Assembly: GCA_944387145.1 (NCBI GenBank)
Contig: CALXDU010000017.1
Location: forward strand, 1 to 33,268
Source: an uncultured Oscillospiraceae bacterium
Lineage (GTDB): Bacteria; Bacillota; Clostridia; Oscillospirales; Oscillospiraceae
Direction of reading: 5' to 3'
Length of the DNA stretch: 33,268 bases
In this document: positions 1 to 7,772 of the stretch, in pieces
Layout: each line of letters opens with the position of its first letter
Position numbering within the stretch: position 1 is the first letter of the stretch
Translations under genes and position numbers: made by a program
Notes under the pieces: generated by a model
What the model saw: the letters and a program-made list of their open reading frames with translations, nothing else
The model's database searches: none
What the model was told of the DNA's origin: nothing

Positions 1-1
1 T

Positions 2-76
2 GGCCCGTTGGTCAAGTGGTTAAGACAGAGGCCTCTCACGCCTTTAACATCGGTTCGAATCCGGTACGGGTCACCA
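2..76 (+). tRNA. tRNA-Glu (anticodon CTC)
   Basis: This is a complete cloverleaf with the CCA end encoded in the DNA. The acceptor arms GGCCCGT (2-8) and ACGGGTC (66-72) pair with one G-T wobble. The anticodon stem GAGGC/GCCTT encloses the loop CTCTCAC, so the anticodon is CTC, reading GAG for glutamate. The T arm carries the usual GGTTCGAATCC. The gene lies at the window edge, so whether it belongs to a longer tRNA or rRNA cluster cannot be seen. A small inverted repeat (CACCTT-AAA-AAGGTG, 82-96) follows and may be a weak end of the transcript. The 5S gene that follows has its own promoter. Confidence 0.95.
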
Positions 77-96
77 AGATCCACCTTAAAAAGGTG

Positions 97-125
97 TTGA
101 CAGGGCACGGAAAGTGTGCTAGAAT
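97..125 (+). promoter_or_regulatory. Promoter of the 5S rRNA unit
   Basis: A perfect -35 box TTGACA (97-102) lies 17 bp from TAGAAT (120-125). Transcription should start near 132, about 54 nt before the mature 5S. The leader holds a perfect 7-bp hairpin (AAAGCGC-AAA-GCGCTTT, 135-151) and a second 5-bp one (161-177), both plausible precursor-processing structures. Confidence 0.75.
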
Positions 126-185
126 GAAGAAGTTAAAGCGCAAAGCGCTTTGACATAAAAGATGGTGAAGAGCCATCCAAACGAG

Positions 186-298
186 TTGGTATTGATTGCT
201 GTGAGGGTCCACCTGTTCCCATCCCGAACACAGAAGTTAAGCTCACATGCGCCGACAATACTTGGCGGGCGACTGCCCGGGAAGATAGGTAATGCCAA
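186..298 (+). rRNA. rrf: 5S ribosomal RNA
   Basis: The sequence contains the highly conserved 5S core CCCATCCCGAACACAGAAGT and the following TTAAGC. The ends TTGGTATT (186-193) and AATGCCAA (291-298) pair as helix I. The length of about 113 nt is normal for a bacterial 5S. No 16S or 23S sequence is visible upstream. A strong promoter sits between the tRNA and this gene, so it seems to be its own transcription unit rather than the tail of an rrn operon, although the window edge prevents certainty. The exact mature ends are approximate. Confidence 0.93.
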
Positions 299-304
299 CA
301 CAAG

Positions 305-338
305 AAAGAGTCAAGCTTTTGCTTGGCTCTTTTTCTTT
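305..338 (+). terminator. Rho-independent terminator of 5S rRNA
   Basis: A 12-bp stem (AAAGAGTCAAGC with GCTTGGCTCTTT, one G-T wobble) with a TTTT loop runs straight into a T-rich tract. Confidence 0.88.
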
Positions 339-342
339 TGCC

Positions 343-372
343 TTGACAATAGGGATTGGCCTTTCGTATAAT
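343..372 (+). promoter_or_regulatory. Promoter of the DUF6020-like gene
   Basis: Consensus boxes TTGACA (343-348) and TATAAT (367-372) are separated by 18 bp. Both hexamers are perfect, so a strong housekeeping promoter is expected. The start is about 25 nt upstream of the coding region. Confidence 0.8.
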
Positions 373-404
373 GGGCCTATATTTATGGTAATAGGGTTGA
401 TTTC

Positions 405-2135
405 ATGAAGATACAATTTATCACAAACACAAAATTCCTGGCGCTTCTGTATGCATTGGGGGCTTACCTCTGGCTGGTGAACCTGATGCCCCTGGCTGCG
501 GGGGATACCTACTGCAGCGTGTACCTTCTGTGCACACTGGTTGGGATGCTGTGCCTGGCTTCCTGGAGTCCTGCAGCGCTGAGGAGGTGGGAAGCAGGGT
601 GGATTCTGGCAGCAGCCAGCCTGTTTTCCTGCGCTGTGGCGCTGGCAAATTATGACCTGTTTCAGCCTATTTCTGCCCTGGAAAACCTGTTCCATCTTGC
701 CTGTACGCTGTTCGGCGGTGTATTGGTTGGCGGGGCAATTCTGCTGTGGATGTATCAGAAGCTTCCTGCTTCTGGTAAGACAGATGGTAGCATTCATCCG
801 GTCAGGGTATTTTTCTTGAGCTTCTGCTCCATTACGGCAATTCAGCTGGGGTATTTGCTCTTTGCCCGGTATCCCGGGGTGCTGACCACCGATTCCGTAA
901 CCACGGTTGCCCAGCTTTTGGGGCAGCAGCCCTATGACAATACCATGCCTTTCTGGCACACGGTGACGGTGAAGGTGTTTGTGGATCTGGGAATGGCGCT
1001 GCTTGGTGGTATCAACGCCGGCGTGGCCATGTTCCACGGAGCGCAGATTTTGTTTTTGTCTGCCTGTTTTGCCTTTGCGCTGATGACACTGTATCAGCGG
1101 GGAGTGCCAAGGCTTATCCTGATTGGAGTATGTGGGCTGTATGCCCTGTTGCCTTTTAATCTTGCATACAGCGTAACCTTATGGAAAGATATCCCCTTCG
1201 CGGGAGCGGTGCTGCTGTTTACAACGGCGCTGTATCGATGGTTTGTGGGACTGGGAAGAAAACAGGTCACGGGAAGCATTTTGATGTTGGGAGGCCTTGG
1301 GATGTGCCTGTGGCGTACCAACGGCTGGTATGCCTTTGCCGTTGCCTTGGCGGTGCTGGCCTTGCTGCTGGGGAAAAAGCAGAAAAAGCTGCTGCTGATT
1401 CTGTTGGCAGTGCTGCTGTTTACCTGGGCGCTCCTGAATCCGGTGCTGAATGCCCTGGGCGTAAAGGAAGGCAACCTGGTGGAGGCTTTTGCTGTGCCTT
1501 TCCAGCAGATTGCCCGGGTGGTTGCCAACCAGCGGCCCCTGACCCAGGAGCAGCAAGCGCTGCTGGAGCGGATTTTTGATTTGGAGAAAATGGCCCAGCT
1601 TTACGACCCGCTGACGGTGGACCCGGTAAAATTTGAAACCTTCCGTTATGACCAAGTGGACTACGTCGGTCAGCACTTGGGGCAGTACCTAAAAGTGTAT
1701 ATTCAGCTGGGTCTGCGGTATCCCGGGGATTATCTGAAAGCCTGGGTGGAGGAAACCAAGGGCTATTGGAACGCCGGCTATCGGTTCTGGATTTATACAT
1801 CGGGGGTAGCGGACAACCCCTACGGTGTAGCGGCCGCATATGGGGAGGGGCTTTTTGCCTCGCTGTATGCCGCTTGGTTCCGATTCTTTGAAAAACTGGA
1901 CATTTTGCAGCCCCTGGTGAGCATTGGTCTGCATGTGTGGGGATTGGTTGCCTGTATGCTGGTGAACTTCCTGAAAAAGCGAAAGGAAGCCTTGCTGGGC
2001 CTTCCGGTGCTGGTGCTGCTGATTGGGCTGTGGCTGGGAACGCCGGTGTATGCCGAATTCCGGTATGCCTATCCGCTGTTTCTGACCATGCCTTTGATCG
2101 GCTGTGCAACTGCCTTTGCACCAAATGAAGAATAA
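405..2135 (+). CDS. Polytopic membrane protein, DUF6020-like (possible GT-C glycosyltransferase)
   Basis: A 576-residue protein with about twelve or more hydrophobic segments spread over its whole length. It is mainly transmembrane, with a soluble segment around residues 350-450. A conserved-looking stretch with YPGVLTTDS near residues 160-168, followed by MPFWHT, and then LWKDIPFAG near residue 265, resembles what I remember of the DUF6020 family. That family is thought to be related to membrane GT-C glycosyltransferases, whose catalytic acid sits in the first outer loop; here the Asp of TTDS is a candidate. No substrate can be assigned. The gene is monocistronic, with its own perfect promoter and a strong terminator. 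It faces a convergent lipoprotein gene. The family call is from memory of the motif pattern, so function is inference. Confidence 0.6.
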   Translation: MKIQFITNTKFLALLYALGAYLWLVNLMPLAAGDTYCSVYLLCTLVGMLCLASWSPAALRRWEAGWILAAASLFSCAVALANYDLFQPISALENLFHLACTLFGGVLVGGAILLWMYQKLPASGKTDGSIHPVRVFFLSFCSITAIQLGYLLFARYPGVLTTDSVTTVAQLLGQQPYDNTMPFWHTVTVKVFVDLGMALLGGINAGVAMFHGAQILFLSACFAFALMTLYQRGVPRLILIGVCGLYALLPFNLAYSVTLWKDIPFAGAVLLFTTALYRWFVGLGRKQVTGSILMLGGLGMCLWRTNGWYAFAVALAVLALLLGKKQKKLLLILLAVLLFTWALLNPVLNALGVKEGNLVEAFAVPFQQIARVVANQRPLTQEQQALLERIFDLEKMAQLYDPLTVDPVKFETFRYDQVDYVGQHLGQYLKVYIQLGLRYPGDYLKAWVEETKGYWNAGYRFWIYTSGVADNPYGVAAAYGEGLFASLYAAWFRFFEKLDILQPLVSIGLHVWGLVACMLVNFLKKRKEALLGLPVLVLLIGLWLGTPVYAEFRYAYPLFLTMPLIGCATAFAPNEE

Positions 2136-2139
2136 AGTA

Positions 2140-2177
2140 CCCCCGCTGCCGGTTCATAGGCAGCGGGGGCGTTTTTT
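2140..2177 (+). terminator. Terminator between convergent genes
   Basis: An 11-bp perfect stem (CCCCCGCTGCC / GGCAGCGGGGG) with an 8-nt loop is followed by GCGTTTTTT, a strong terminator for the plus-strand gene. The stop codon of the facing lipoprotein gene lies in the T-run, so the stem may also end that transcript. Confidence 0.88.
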
Positions 2178-3099
2178 ATTCTTTCGCTTCGGCGGGGGGA
2201 TTGGGTTTCTTGTTCTTGCGTCTGCGGCGGATGAGTACAACTACCAGGGCAATGCCGGCGCCCAGTACAATCAGATAGGGGGAACTGACGATGATCCATA
2301 CGACCAAATCCAGAGCACCATTGCCCAGACCCTTCAGGCTGCCTACAAAACCATCCCGGATTCGTTCCCACAGATTCGGCTCTTCCACTGGGGTGTATTC
2401 CTGAACTTCTTCGATGGATAAGTAGATGGTAGCGTAATCCACCTGGTTGTCGTACAGCCGCAGCTGGGAGGCGGCACTTTCCAGCTGGTAGCGAACTTCC
2501 GACAGCCGGGCCTCAATTTCCAGCAGGTCGGCGGTGGTTTCCGCCTGTTCCAGCAGTTCCAGCAGCCGGGCCTGCTCTGTTTCCAGAGCGGTCAGGCGGC
2601 TTTCCGTGTCCACATACTGCAAGGTGATGTCTTCCAGGTTCTTCTGCTGGGAAACCACGTTGGAGATACCGGCCACTTCTTCCGTAAATTTGTCCACATC
2701 TTCCGCAGGAATCCGCACCGTCATGCTGGCGCTGCGGTAGCGGCGGTTGGCGTAGGCGCTGCCGTTGTACACGGTCTGATCCTCCACATAACCGCCCAGG
2801 TAGGTAATCTTTTCCTCCAGGGCCTGGGTCATGGCGTCCAGATCTTCCGTTTCTGCGGAGAGGTTGACGGTGACGATCCATTTGCGGTTTTCCGGCAGGA
2901 CCATTGTGGTATCGCTGCCGCTGTCCGACAGGCTGTTCCCGGCCGCCATGGCTTCTGGCGCTGCTTCCTGCATGGCGGCATCATAGGAAACGGCCCCATT
3001 GGCTGAGGCTGCAGTTTTGCTGGCAGCGCCGCAGCCGGTAAGGATTCCGGTCAGAAGCAGCAAGGTCAGCAGCATACACAGTAGTTTGTTCTTTTTCAT
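2176..3099 (-). CDS. DUF4349 domain lipoprotein
   Basis: A 307-residue predicted lipoprotein. The N-terminal signal peptide ends in a lipobox LTGC with the lipidated Cys at residue 23. After a low-complexity linker comes a DUF4349-type region (about 70-240). It has a beta-rich start (KWIVTVNLSAETEDLD), the typical GGYVEDQTVYN stretch, and a long helical, probably coiled-coil middle rich in Glu and Leu (about 155-215). A transmembrane helix near 262-285 is followed by the basic tail RRRRKNKK, so the protein is probably anchored at both ends with the DUF4349 part outside. The family is common in Firmicutes and its role is not established. The start is supported by a strong AGGAGGG site. The gene is alone, divergent from queH. 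Confidence 0.85.
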   Translation of the reverse strand: MKKNKLLCMLLTLLLLTGILTGCGAASKTAASANGAVSYDAAMQEAAPEAMAAGNSLSDSGSDTTMVLPENRKWIVTVNLSAETEDLDAMTQALEEKITYLGGYVEDQTVYNGSAYANRRYRSASMTVRIPAEDVDKFTEEVAGISNVVSQQKNLEDITLQYVDTESRLTALETEQARLLELLEQAETTADLLEIEARLSEVRYQLESAASQLRLYDNQVDYATIYLSIEEVQEYTPVEEPNLWERIRDGFVGSLKGLGNGALDLVVWIIVSSPYLIVLGAGIALVVVLIRRRRKNKKPNPPAEAKE

Positions 3100-3172
3100 G
3101 GAAATTCCCTCCTTCTACTTAAGTACTCGATGTTTTTTCCGGTTGGTTGTGAAAAAGCGATTTTTTCTTTTC

Positions 3173-3201
3173 ACTATAACAAATTCTCCGAAAAAGTGCA
3201 A
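3173..3201 (-). promoter_or_regulatory. Promoter of the DUF4349 lipoprotein gene
   Basis: On the minus strand, TTGCAC (3196-3201) and TATAGT (3173-3178) are 17 bp apart. It lies back to back with the queH promoter, about 20 bp away, so the divergent genes share a short control region. Confidence 0.65.
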
Positions 3202-3221
3202 CAATTCCGGGGAAACTTTCC

Positions 3222-3250
3222 TTGCATTGAACCCATGGCCATGGTATAAT
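3222..3250 (+). promoter_or_regulatory. Promoter of the queH operon
   Basis: TTGCAT (3222-3227), a 17-bp spacer and a perfect TATAAT (3245-3250). The -10 box lies 32 bp upstream of the queH start, leaving room for only a short leader and an AGGAGG ribosome site. No preQ1 riboswitch fits in this leader. Confidence 0.75.
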
Positions 3251-3282
3251 ACCAGGAAAGTCCTTTTTTCAGGAGGAAGCAT

Positions 3283-3828
3283 ATGAATACCCTGCTTCAC
3301 ATCTGCTGTGCACCCTGCGCCAACCGACCCATTGATATCTTGAGAACCGATGGCTATAAGGTCACCGGATTTTGGTATAATCCCAATATCCACCCCTTCA
3401 CCGAGTACCGGGCCCGGCGCAACTGCGTCCGAGAGTATGCCCAGGAAATTGACCTGAAGCTCATTGAACGCAACGACTACGGCCTGCGACCTTTCGTCCG
3501 GACGGTAGCAGAGGATATTGCCCACCGGTGTGTCAAATGCTACGAGATGCGGCTGTTTGAAACTGCCCGGCAGGCCGCCGAAGGGGGATTTGACAGCTTT
3601 ACTTCCTCCTTGTTTATCAGTCCCTATCAGAATCACGAACTGATGCGCCAGGTGGCAGAGCAGGCGGCGGCGCAGTACGGTGTGGAATTTCTCTACCGGG
3701 ACTTCCGCCCCTATTTCCGGGAGGGACAGACCTTTGCCCGGGAACATGGCTTTTACATCCAGAAATACTGCGGCTGTGTGTTTTCCGAAGAAGAACGGTA
3801 CCTGAAAGCCAGCAAAATCATTCCCTGA
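3283..3828 (+). CDS. queH: Epoxyqueuosine reductase QueH
   Basis: A 181-residue protein matching QueH (formerly DUF208), which carries out the last step of queuosine synthesis by reducing epoxyqueuosine in tRNA to queuosine. It is the non-orthologous replacement of cobalamin-dependent QueG. Signatures in order are the N-terminal HICCAPCANRP with Cys9, Cys10 and Cys13, the central RCVKCYEMRL, the FTSSLFISPYQNH segment, and the C-terminal QKYCGCVFS. These cysteines are the expected ligands of the 4Fe-4S cluster and extra metal site. Length is normal. The start follows an AGGAGGAA site by 6 nt. It is the first gene of a three-gene operon with an RNA methyltransferase and a lipid kinase, which pairs tRNA with rRNA modification. 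Confidence 0.93.
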   Translation: MNTLLHICCAPCANRPIDILRTDGYKVTGFWYNPNIHPFTEYRARRNCVREYAQEIDLKLIERNDYGLRPFVRTVAEDIAHRCVKCYEMRLFETARQAAEGGFDSFTSSLFISPYQNHELMRQVAEQAAAQYGVEFLYRDFRPYFREGQTFAREHGFYIQKYCGCVFSEEERYLKASKIIP

Positions 3829-3847
3829 GAGAGAAAACGGAGGAACT

Positions 3848-4999
3848 ATGAACCAATTTGAATTTTCCGTGCCCTGCCTGTTCGGCCTGGAGGGCATTGC
3901 CGGCGAGGAACTTCGCAGAATGGGCCTGGACAATGTCCGGGTGGAAAACGGCCGGGTGCTGTTTTCCGGAGATACCGCCGCCATGGCCAAGGCCAACATC
4001 CGGCTGCGCACCGGCGAGCGGGTGTTGATTGTGCTGGCGGATTTTAAGGCCACCACCTTTGAACAGCTGTTTCAGGGGATTTACAAAGCCAATCTGGAGA
4101 ATTTCATTCCCAAAGACGGCAATTTCCCGGTAAAGGGCCACTGCCTGAACAGCCAGCTGATGTCTGTACCGGACTGCCAGGCCATTATCAAAAAAGCCGC
4201 CTCCCGGCGGCTGGGAGAAAAATACGGCCTGTCCTGGCTGCCGGAAAACGGGGCCAAGTACCAGCTGCAATTTTCCATCATGAATGACCGGGTACAGCTG
4301 TACCTGGATACCTCCGGCCCGGGACTGCACAAGCGGGGCTACCGTCCGGTGGGAAATGACGCTCCCCTGCGGGAGACGCTGGCCGCTGCCATGGTGCAGC
4401 TGACCCATTACCGGGGCCGGGACTTTGTGTGGGACCCCTTCTGCGGCTCCGGCACCATTCCCATTGAAGCGGCCCTGATTGCCCGGAACAAGGCTCCCGG
4501 CATGTACCGCCGGTTCTCCGGTGAGGCCTTTGCCTGGGCAGACCCCAAGGTCTGGGGCCAGGTCCGCACCGAAGCCAAGGATCTGGAGTACCACGGCAAT
4601 TATCGGATTCTGGGTTCGGACAACGACCCCAAGTGCGTCAGCCTGTCCATGGCCAACGCCCGGAAAGCCGGGGTGGGGGATATCATCCAGTTCCGGGATG
4701 GGGACGCCACGAAAATGTCCCTGCCCTCTGACAGCGGCATTCTCATTGCCAATCCTCCCTACGGTCAGCGGATGATGGAGCAGCAAAGCGCCCAGCGGCT
4801 CTACAGCGCTCTGGGACGGCACCTGAAATTTGCCGATGGCTGGAACTTCTACATCATCACCTCCGAGCCGGAGTTTGAGCATTATTTCGGCAGACGTGCT
4901 ACCAAGAAGCGCAAGCTGTATAACGGCATGATTCAGTGCAACTATTTTATGTATACCGAACAAGCCCGGAAGAAGCAGGGGGCAAGAAAGCAAGGATGA
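3848..4999 (+). CDS. THUMP-domain class I SAM-dependent rRNA methyltransferase (RlmL/YpsC type)
   Basis: A 383-residue RNA methyltransferase. The N-terminal part (about 1-160) fits a ferredoxin-like plus THUMP RNA-binding module, beginning with FSVPCLFGLEGIAGEEL. The C-terminal Rossmann domain has the SAM-binding motif DPFCGSGTIPIEAAL (about 195-209) and the catalytic NPPYG (302-306), as in N2-guanine methyltransferases. The best match is the YpsC/RlmL-N family acting on 23S rRNA m2G2445. The RlmK half of the E. coli fusion is absent, as usual in Firmicutes. The start is 19 bp after queH with a GGAGG site, and the stop overlaps the lipid kinase start (ATGA). The last residues (KKQGARKQG) are basic and may help RNA binding. 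The exact target base is inferred. Confidence 0.9.
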   Translation: MNQFEFSVPCLFGLEGIAGEELRRMGLDNVRVENGRVLFSGDTAAMAKANIRLRTGERVLIVLADFKATTFEQLFQGIYKANLENFIPKDGNFPVKGHCLNSQLMSVPDCQAIIKKAASRRLGEKYGLSWLPENGAKYQLQFSIMNDRVQLYLDTSGPGLHKRGYRPVGNDAPLRETLAAAMVQLTHYRGRDFVWDPFCGSGTIPIEAALIARNKAPGMYRRFSGEAFAWADPKVWGQVRTEAKDLEYHGNYRILGSDNDPKCVSLSMANARKAGVGDIIQFRDGDATKMSLPSDSGILIANPPYGQRMMEQQSAQRLYSALGRHLKFADGWNFYIITSEPEFEHYFGRRATKKRKLYNGMIQCNYFMYTEQARKKQGARKQG

Positions 5000-5904
5000 A
5001 GCACCTGTTTATCATCAACCCTGCAGCAGGCAGCCGGGACAGAACCGCTGCCTATACCGCTGCCATTACCGAAATCTGCGGAAAACGGGGGCTGGATTAC
5101 CGGATTGCAGTTTCTTCCGCTCCCGGAGAGTGCCGCCGTTTGGCCCGGGAGGCGGCCGAAACTGGGGAAGCCTACCGGATTTATGCCTGCGGCGGGGACG
5201 GAACCCTGAACGAGGTGGCTTCCGGCGCTGCGGGCTGGGACAATGCCGCAGTTACTGCCTATTCCGGCGGCAGCGGCAACGACTTTGTGAAAATTTTTGA
5301 CCAGCCCAAGGCGTTTTTTGACCTGGAGCGGCTGCTGGATGCCAAGGAAGCCGTTTTCGACCTGATTCGCTGCAATGATGATCTTTCCCTAAATATCTGC
5401 TCCGTGGGACTGGATGCCCGCATCGGCACCGACGTATCCCGGTATAAGCGGATTCCCCTGCTGCAAGGCTTCCGGGCCTATGCCGCCTCCACCTTGGTCA
5501 ACATCATCCGGGGCATCAGCGAGCATTATGTGGTGGAAATTAACGGGGAAACCATCGACGACGAGCAGACCTTCGTCTGCGTCTGTAACGGCCGGTTCTA
5601 CGGCGGCGGCTTCAATCCGGTGCCAGACGCAGACCCCACAGACGGCCTGCTGGACGTGCTGCTGGTGCGGAAAGTTCACCGCCTGGAGATTCCCGCCGTC
5701 ATCGGCAAGTATAAAAACGGCTGCTATGCCCAGCTGCCGGATTTTGTTCGGCATTTCCGGACGGATCACATCACCATCCGCTGCGACAAGCCCACCCCCA
5801 TCAACTTAGACGGAGAGCTGCGGACGGCTCAGGTGGTGGATATGTCCATTGCCAAGGAAAAGGTTCGCTTTTTCTACCCAAAAGAATTGACCTGGCACAA
5901 ATAA
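4996..5904 (+). CDS. Diacylglycerol kinase family lipid kinase (DgkB/YegS type)
   Basis: A 302-residue member of the DAGK catalytic family. It has the N-terminal IINPAAG, the nucleotide-binding GGDGTLNEV (Asp68 in GGDGT) and the SGGSGNDF motif that precedes the second domain. Such enzymes phosphorylate diacylglycerol or related lipids at the inner face of the membrane and recycle diacylglycerol from envelope synthesis. A longer frame opens at 4936, but the ATG at 4996 gives the correct family N terminus and overlaps the upstream stop as ATGA, implying translational coupling. The C-terminal YegS-like beta domain includes GRFYGGGFNPVPDADPTDG. Whether the substrate is diacylglycerol or another lipid cannot be told from sequence. 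Confidence 0.9.
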   Translation: MKHLFIINPAAGSRDRTAAYTAAITEICGKRGLDYRIAVSSAPGECRRLAREAAETGEAYRIYACGGDGTLNEVASGAAGWDNAAVTAYSGGSGNDFVKIFDQPKAFFDLERLLDAKEAVFDLIRCNDDLSLNICSVGLDARIGTDVSRYKRIPLLQGFRAYAASTLVNIIRGISEHYVVEINGETIDDEQTFVCVCNGRFYGGGFNPVPDADPTDGLLDVLLVRKVHRLEIPAVIGKYKNGCYAQLPDFVRHFRTDHITIRCDKPTPINLDGELRTAQVVDMSIAKEKVRFFYPKELTWHK

Positions 5905-5908
5905 GAAC

Positions 5909-5934
5909 ATCCCGGACGGTTTTCCGTCCGGGAT
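5909..5934. terminator. Hairpin between convergent genes
   Basis: A perfect 11-bp stem (ATCCCGGACGG / CCGTCCGGGAT) closed by TTTT. Neither side has a strong T-tract, but its position between convergent stops suggests a shared terminator. Confidence 0.65.
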
Positions 5935-5942
5935 AACTGCAT

Positions 5943-7136
5943 TTAGTAGGGCATGTACACATTCAGGTCCACCGGGCCATTGATGCCGGGGACGGAGCCT
6001 TTGTCGGAGTACTGCCACATTTCCACCTTCCAGGGATAGGTCATCCGATCCTGGTACAGGGCCAGCCAGAAGGAATATTCTTCCAACTCGCTCAGGTAGT
6101 ACAGATTTTCCGACTGGTGCCAGTTGAAGTAGACCATGGGGGTGTAGCCTTTTTCCTTCATGACGCTGCAGAAATGCAGCTGAATGTCCGTCAGGGTTCT
6201 GGCGTCCATTTTTCCGGCGGTTCGGGCATCGTCGGCGGGGATTTCCCAGTCCAGAATAATGGGCATATCCAGATGCTGCTCTCCCAGAATCTCCAGCATG
6301 AAGGCGATTTCCTCATCGGCTTCGGCGATGTTCAGGGCCTGGGAGAAGAAGTAGGCGCCAATGCGCAGCCCTGCTTCCGTTGCGCCGGTGAGATTCTGCC
6401 GGGCGTATTCGTCTTCCACCAGCTTGCCGGAGCCGTAACCCCGGTAGCCCAGGCGGATCATGGCAAAGTCAATGCCCGAGGCTTTTACGGATTTCCAGTT
6501 GATGCTGCCCTGGTGGGCGGAAACATCCACGCCGGGATAGCTGGTCACGTTTTGCAGCACCAGATAGTTGTCGGAATTATACTGAAAGTCGTGACGACCG
6601 TAGGGGTTGGGGTCAGGGGGGATGGTGGGATTTTCCGGCTCAGTTTCCACAATCTGGGTTTCTTCCTGGGTAGGTTCCGGCTCCTGGGCCTCTTGGTGAA
6701 AGTCCGGCAAAGACTCCGGATCTTCGTCATCCACAGAAAAATGGGGCAGACACAGCACCACAAGGACAATCAGAAGCAGCGCTGCCACACCGGCCACAAT
6801 GCCCATAATGGCCTCCGGACGCACTTTCCGGGACTTGGCAGATTCCGGATTTTCGGATTCCTCCGGTTCTGCCTCCGTCTGGGGCAGCTGGGGAGCAGGC
6901 AGGGGATCTGACAGGGCAGGAACAGATGCTGGATCTTCAGATTCTTCTGCTTCCGTCTGGGGCAGCTGAGGAACGGGCAGGACATCTGCAAGAGAGGGAG
7001 CTTCCGGGGCGCAGTCCGGCGTTTCCTGGGTGCCCTCAGCCGGCTCCTGAGGGGGAGTTTCCGAAACCACCGGGGTTTCGGGAAGATCGGTTTGGGAAAG
7101 CGGTTGCTTTTCCTGGGCCTGCTGGATGGTTTCCAC
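5943..7136 (-). CDS. Membrane-anchored GH25 lysozyme-family protein
   Basis: A 397-residue protein starting at a GTG (7134-7136) that follows an AGGAGG site by 7 nt. A longer frame opens at 7259, but that region overlaps the predicted promoter. Domain order: an acidic, Pro/Glu-rich N-terminal part with an internal near-duplicate (LPVPQLPQTEAE and LPAPQLPQTEAE), a single transmembrane helix (AIMGIVAGVAALLLIVLVVL, about 155-175), an acidic linker, then a GH25 domain of about 200 residues. GH25 signs are the start GVDVSAHQG, the middle IILDWE with the catalytic acids, and the end MWQYSDKG. GH25 enzymes cut the MurNAc-GlcNAc bond of peptidoglycan. The catalytic domain should face outside with about 155 residues in the cytoplasm, an uncommon layout for a lysozyme. 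It may be a cell-wall remodelling enzyme rather than a toxin. Confidence 0.87.
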   Translation of the reverse strand: METIQQAQEKQPLSQTDLPETPVVSETPPQEPAEGTQETPDCAPEAPSLADVLPVPQLPQTEAEESEDPASVPALSDPLPAPQLPQTEAEPEESENPESAKSRKVRPEAIMGIVAGVAALLLIVLVVLCLPHFSVDDEDPESLPDFHQEAQEPEPTQEETQIVETEPENPTIPPDPNPYGRHDFQYNSDNYLVLQNVTSYPGVDVSAHQGSINWKSVKASGIDFAMIRLGYRGYGSGKLVEDEYARQNLTGATEAGLRIGAYFFSQALNIAEADEEIAFMLEILGEQHLDMPIILDWEIPADDARTAGKMDARTLTDIQLHFCSVMKEKGYTPMVYFNWHQSENLYYLSELEEYSFWLALYQDRMTYPWKVEMWQYSDKGSVPGINGPVDLNVYMPY

Positions 7137-7198
7137 AGCCTCGCCTCCTTTCCTTTCCCGCCAAAAATGCTGTGGCAGAAAGGGTATACTTTCGACAT

Positions 7199-7227
7199 AG
7201 TATATCATATTTTCCCTGTTTCGCCAA
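7199..7227 (-). promoter_or_regulatory. Promoter of the GH25 gene
   Basis: On the minus strand, TTGGCG (7222-7227) and TATACT (7199-7204) are 17 bp apart. Its position supports the downstream GTG start rather than the upstream ATGs. Confidence 0.55.
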
Positions 7228-7294
7228 GAGGAAAGCCCTGGAATTTTTTCCTTAAACAATTCTTAAACAATCCGTTAATTTTCCCCCTATCCAG

Positions 7295-7322
7295 TTGCAA
7301 TCGGCGCTTTTTGCAATATAAT
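7295..7322 (+). promoter_or_regulatory. Promoter of the zinc-ribbon membrane protein gene
   Basis: TTGCAA (7295-7300) and a perfect TATAAT (7317-7322) with a 16-bp spacer. TTGCAA also occurs within the spacer (7311-7316). It lies divergent from the GH25 promoter. Confidence 0.6.
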
Positions 7323-7358
7323 AAAGAAAAACATTTCTCTTCCCAAAGGTGATTATCT

Positions 7359-7772
7359 ATGAATGGCATCAGTAGCTGGTTGCGGCAGTTCTCCTCAAAA
7401 CTGTCGGCGCTTCTCCGGGGATTTATGGCGGGGCGATACGGTACAGACCGGCTGAATATGGTGATTCTCTGCGCCGGATTGGTAGCCAGCCTGCTGTCGG
7501 TGTGGACTCAGTCCCGGGGGCTGAATCTGATCTTTTTCCTGTTGAGCTACGGTCTGATGATCTGGGCTATTTTCCGCAGCCTGTCCCGGAACACCTACAA
7601 GCGGTATCTGGAAAACCGGAAGTTTTTGCAGCTGATTAACCGGGTAAAGGATCGGCAGAACCGATACTTTGACTGCCCCAAGTGCCGTCAGGTGGTGCGG
7701 GTTCCCCGGGGTAAGGGGAAAATCTCCATTACCTGCCCCCGGTGCAAGGAAAAATTTGTCCGGAAAACGTAA
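7359..7772 (+). CDS. Small membrane protein with C-terminal zinc ribbon
   Basis: A 137-residue protein with two hydrophobic segments (about 28-48 and 55-70) joined by a short turn. A basic stretch then leads to a C-terminal four-cysteine zinc ribbon: CPKC, about 18 residues, then CPRC. The ribbon should face the cytoplasm. I do not recognise a named family; similar short zinc-ribbon membrane proteins are widespread in Clostridia without a known role. An AAAGGTGAT site precedes the ATG by 6 nt. It is monocistronic and sits between the divergent GH25 gene and a convergent pair whose larger member also carries a zinc ribbon and a membrane helix. Confidence 0.8.
   Translation: MNGISSWLRQFSSKLSALLRGFMAGRYGTDRLNMVILCAGLVASLLSVWTQSRGLNLIFFLLSYGLMIWAIFRSLSRNTYKRYLENRKFLQLINRVKDRQNRYFDCPKCRQVVRVPRGKGKISITCPRCKEKFVRKT

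Noticed and set aside
162-371. Open frame of 69 codons over the 5S region
   Set aside because: It lies entirely on the 5S rRNA gene and its terminator and has no protein-like features.
3251-3282. preQ1 riboswitch before queH
   Set aside because: The leader is only about 25 nt and has no preQ1 aptamer features.
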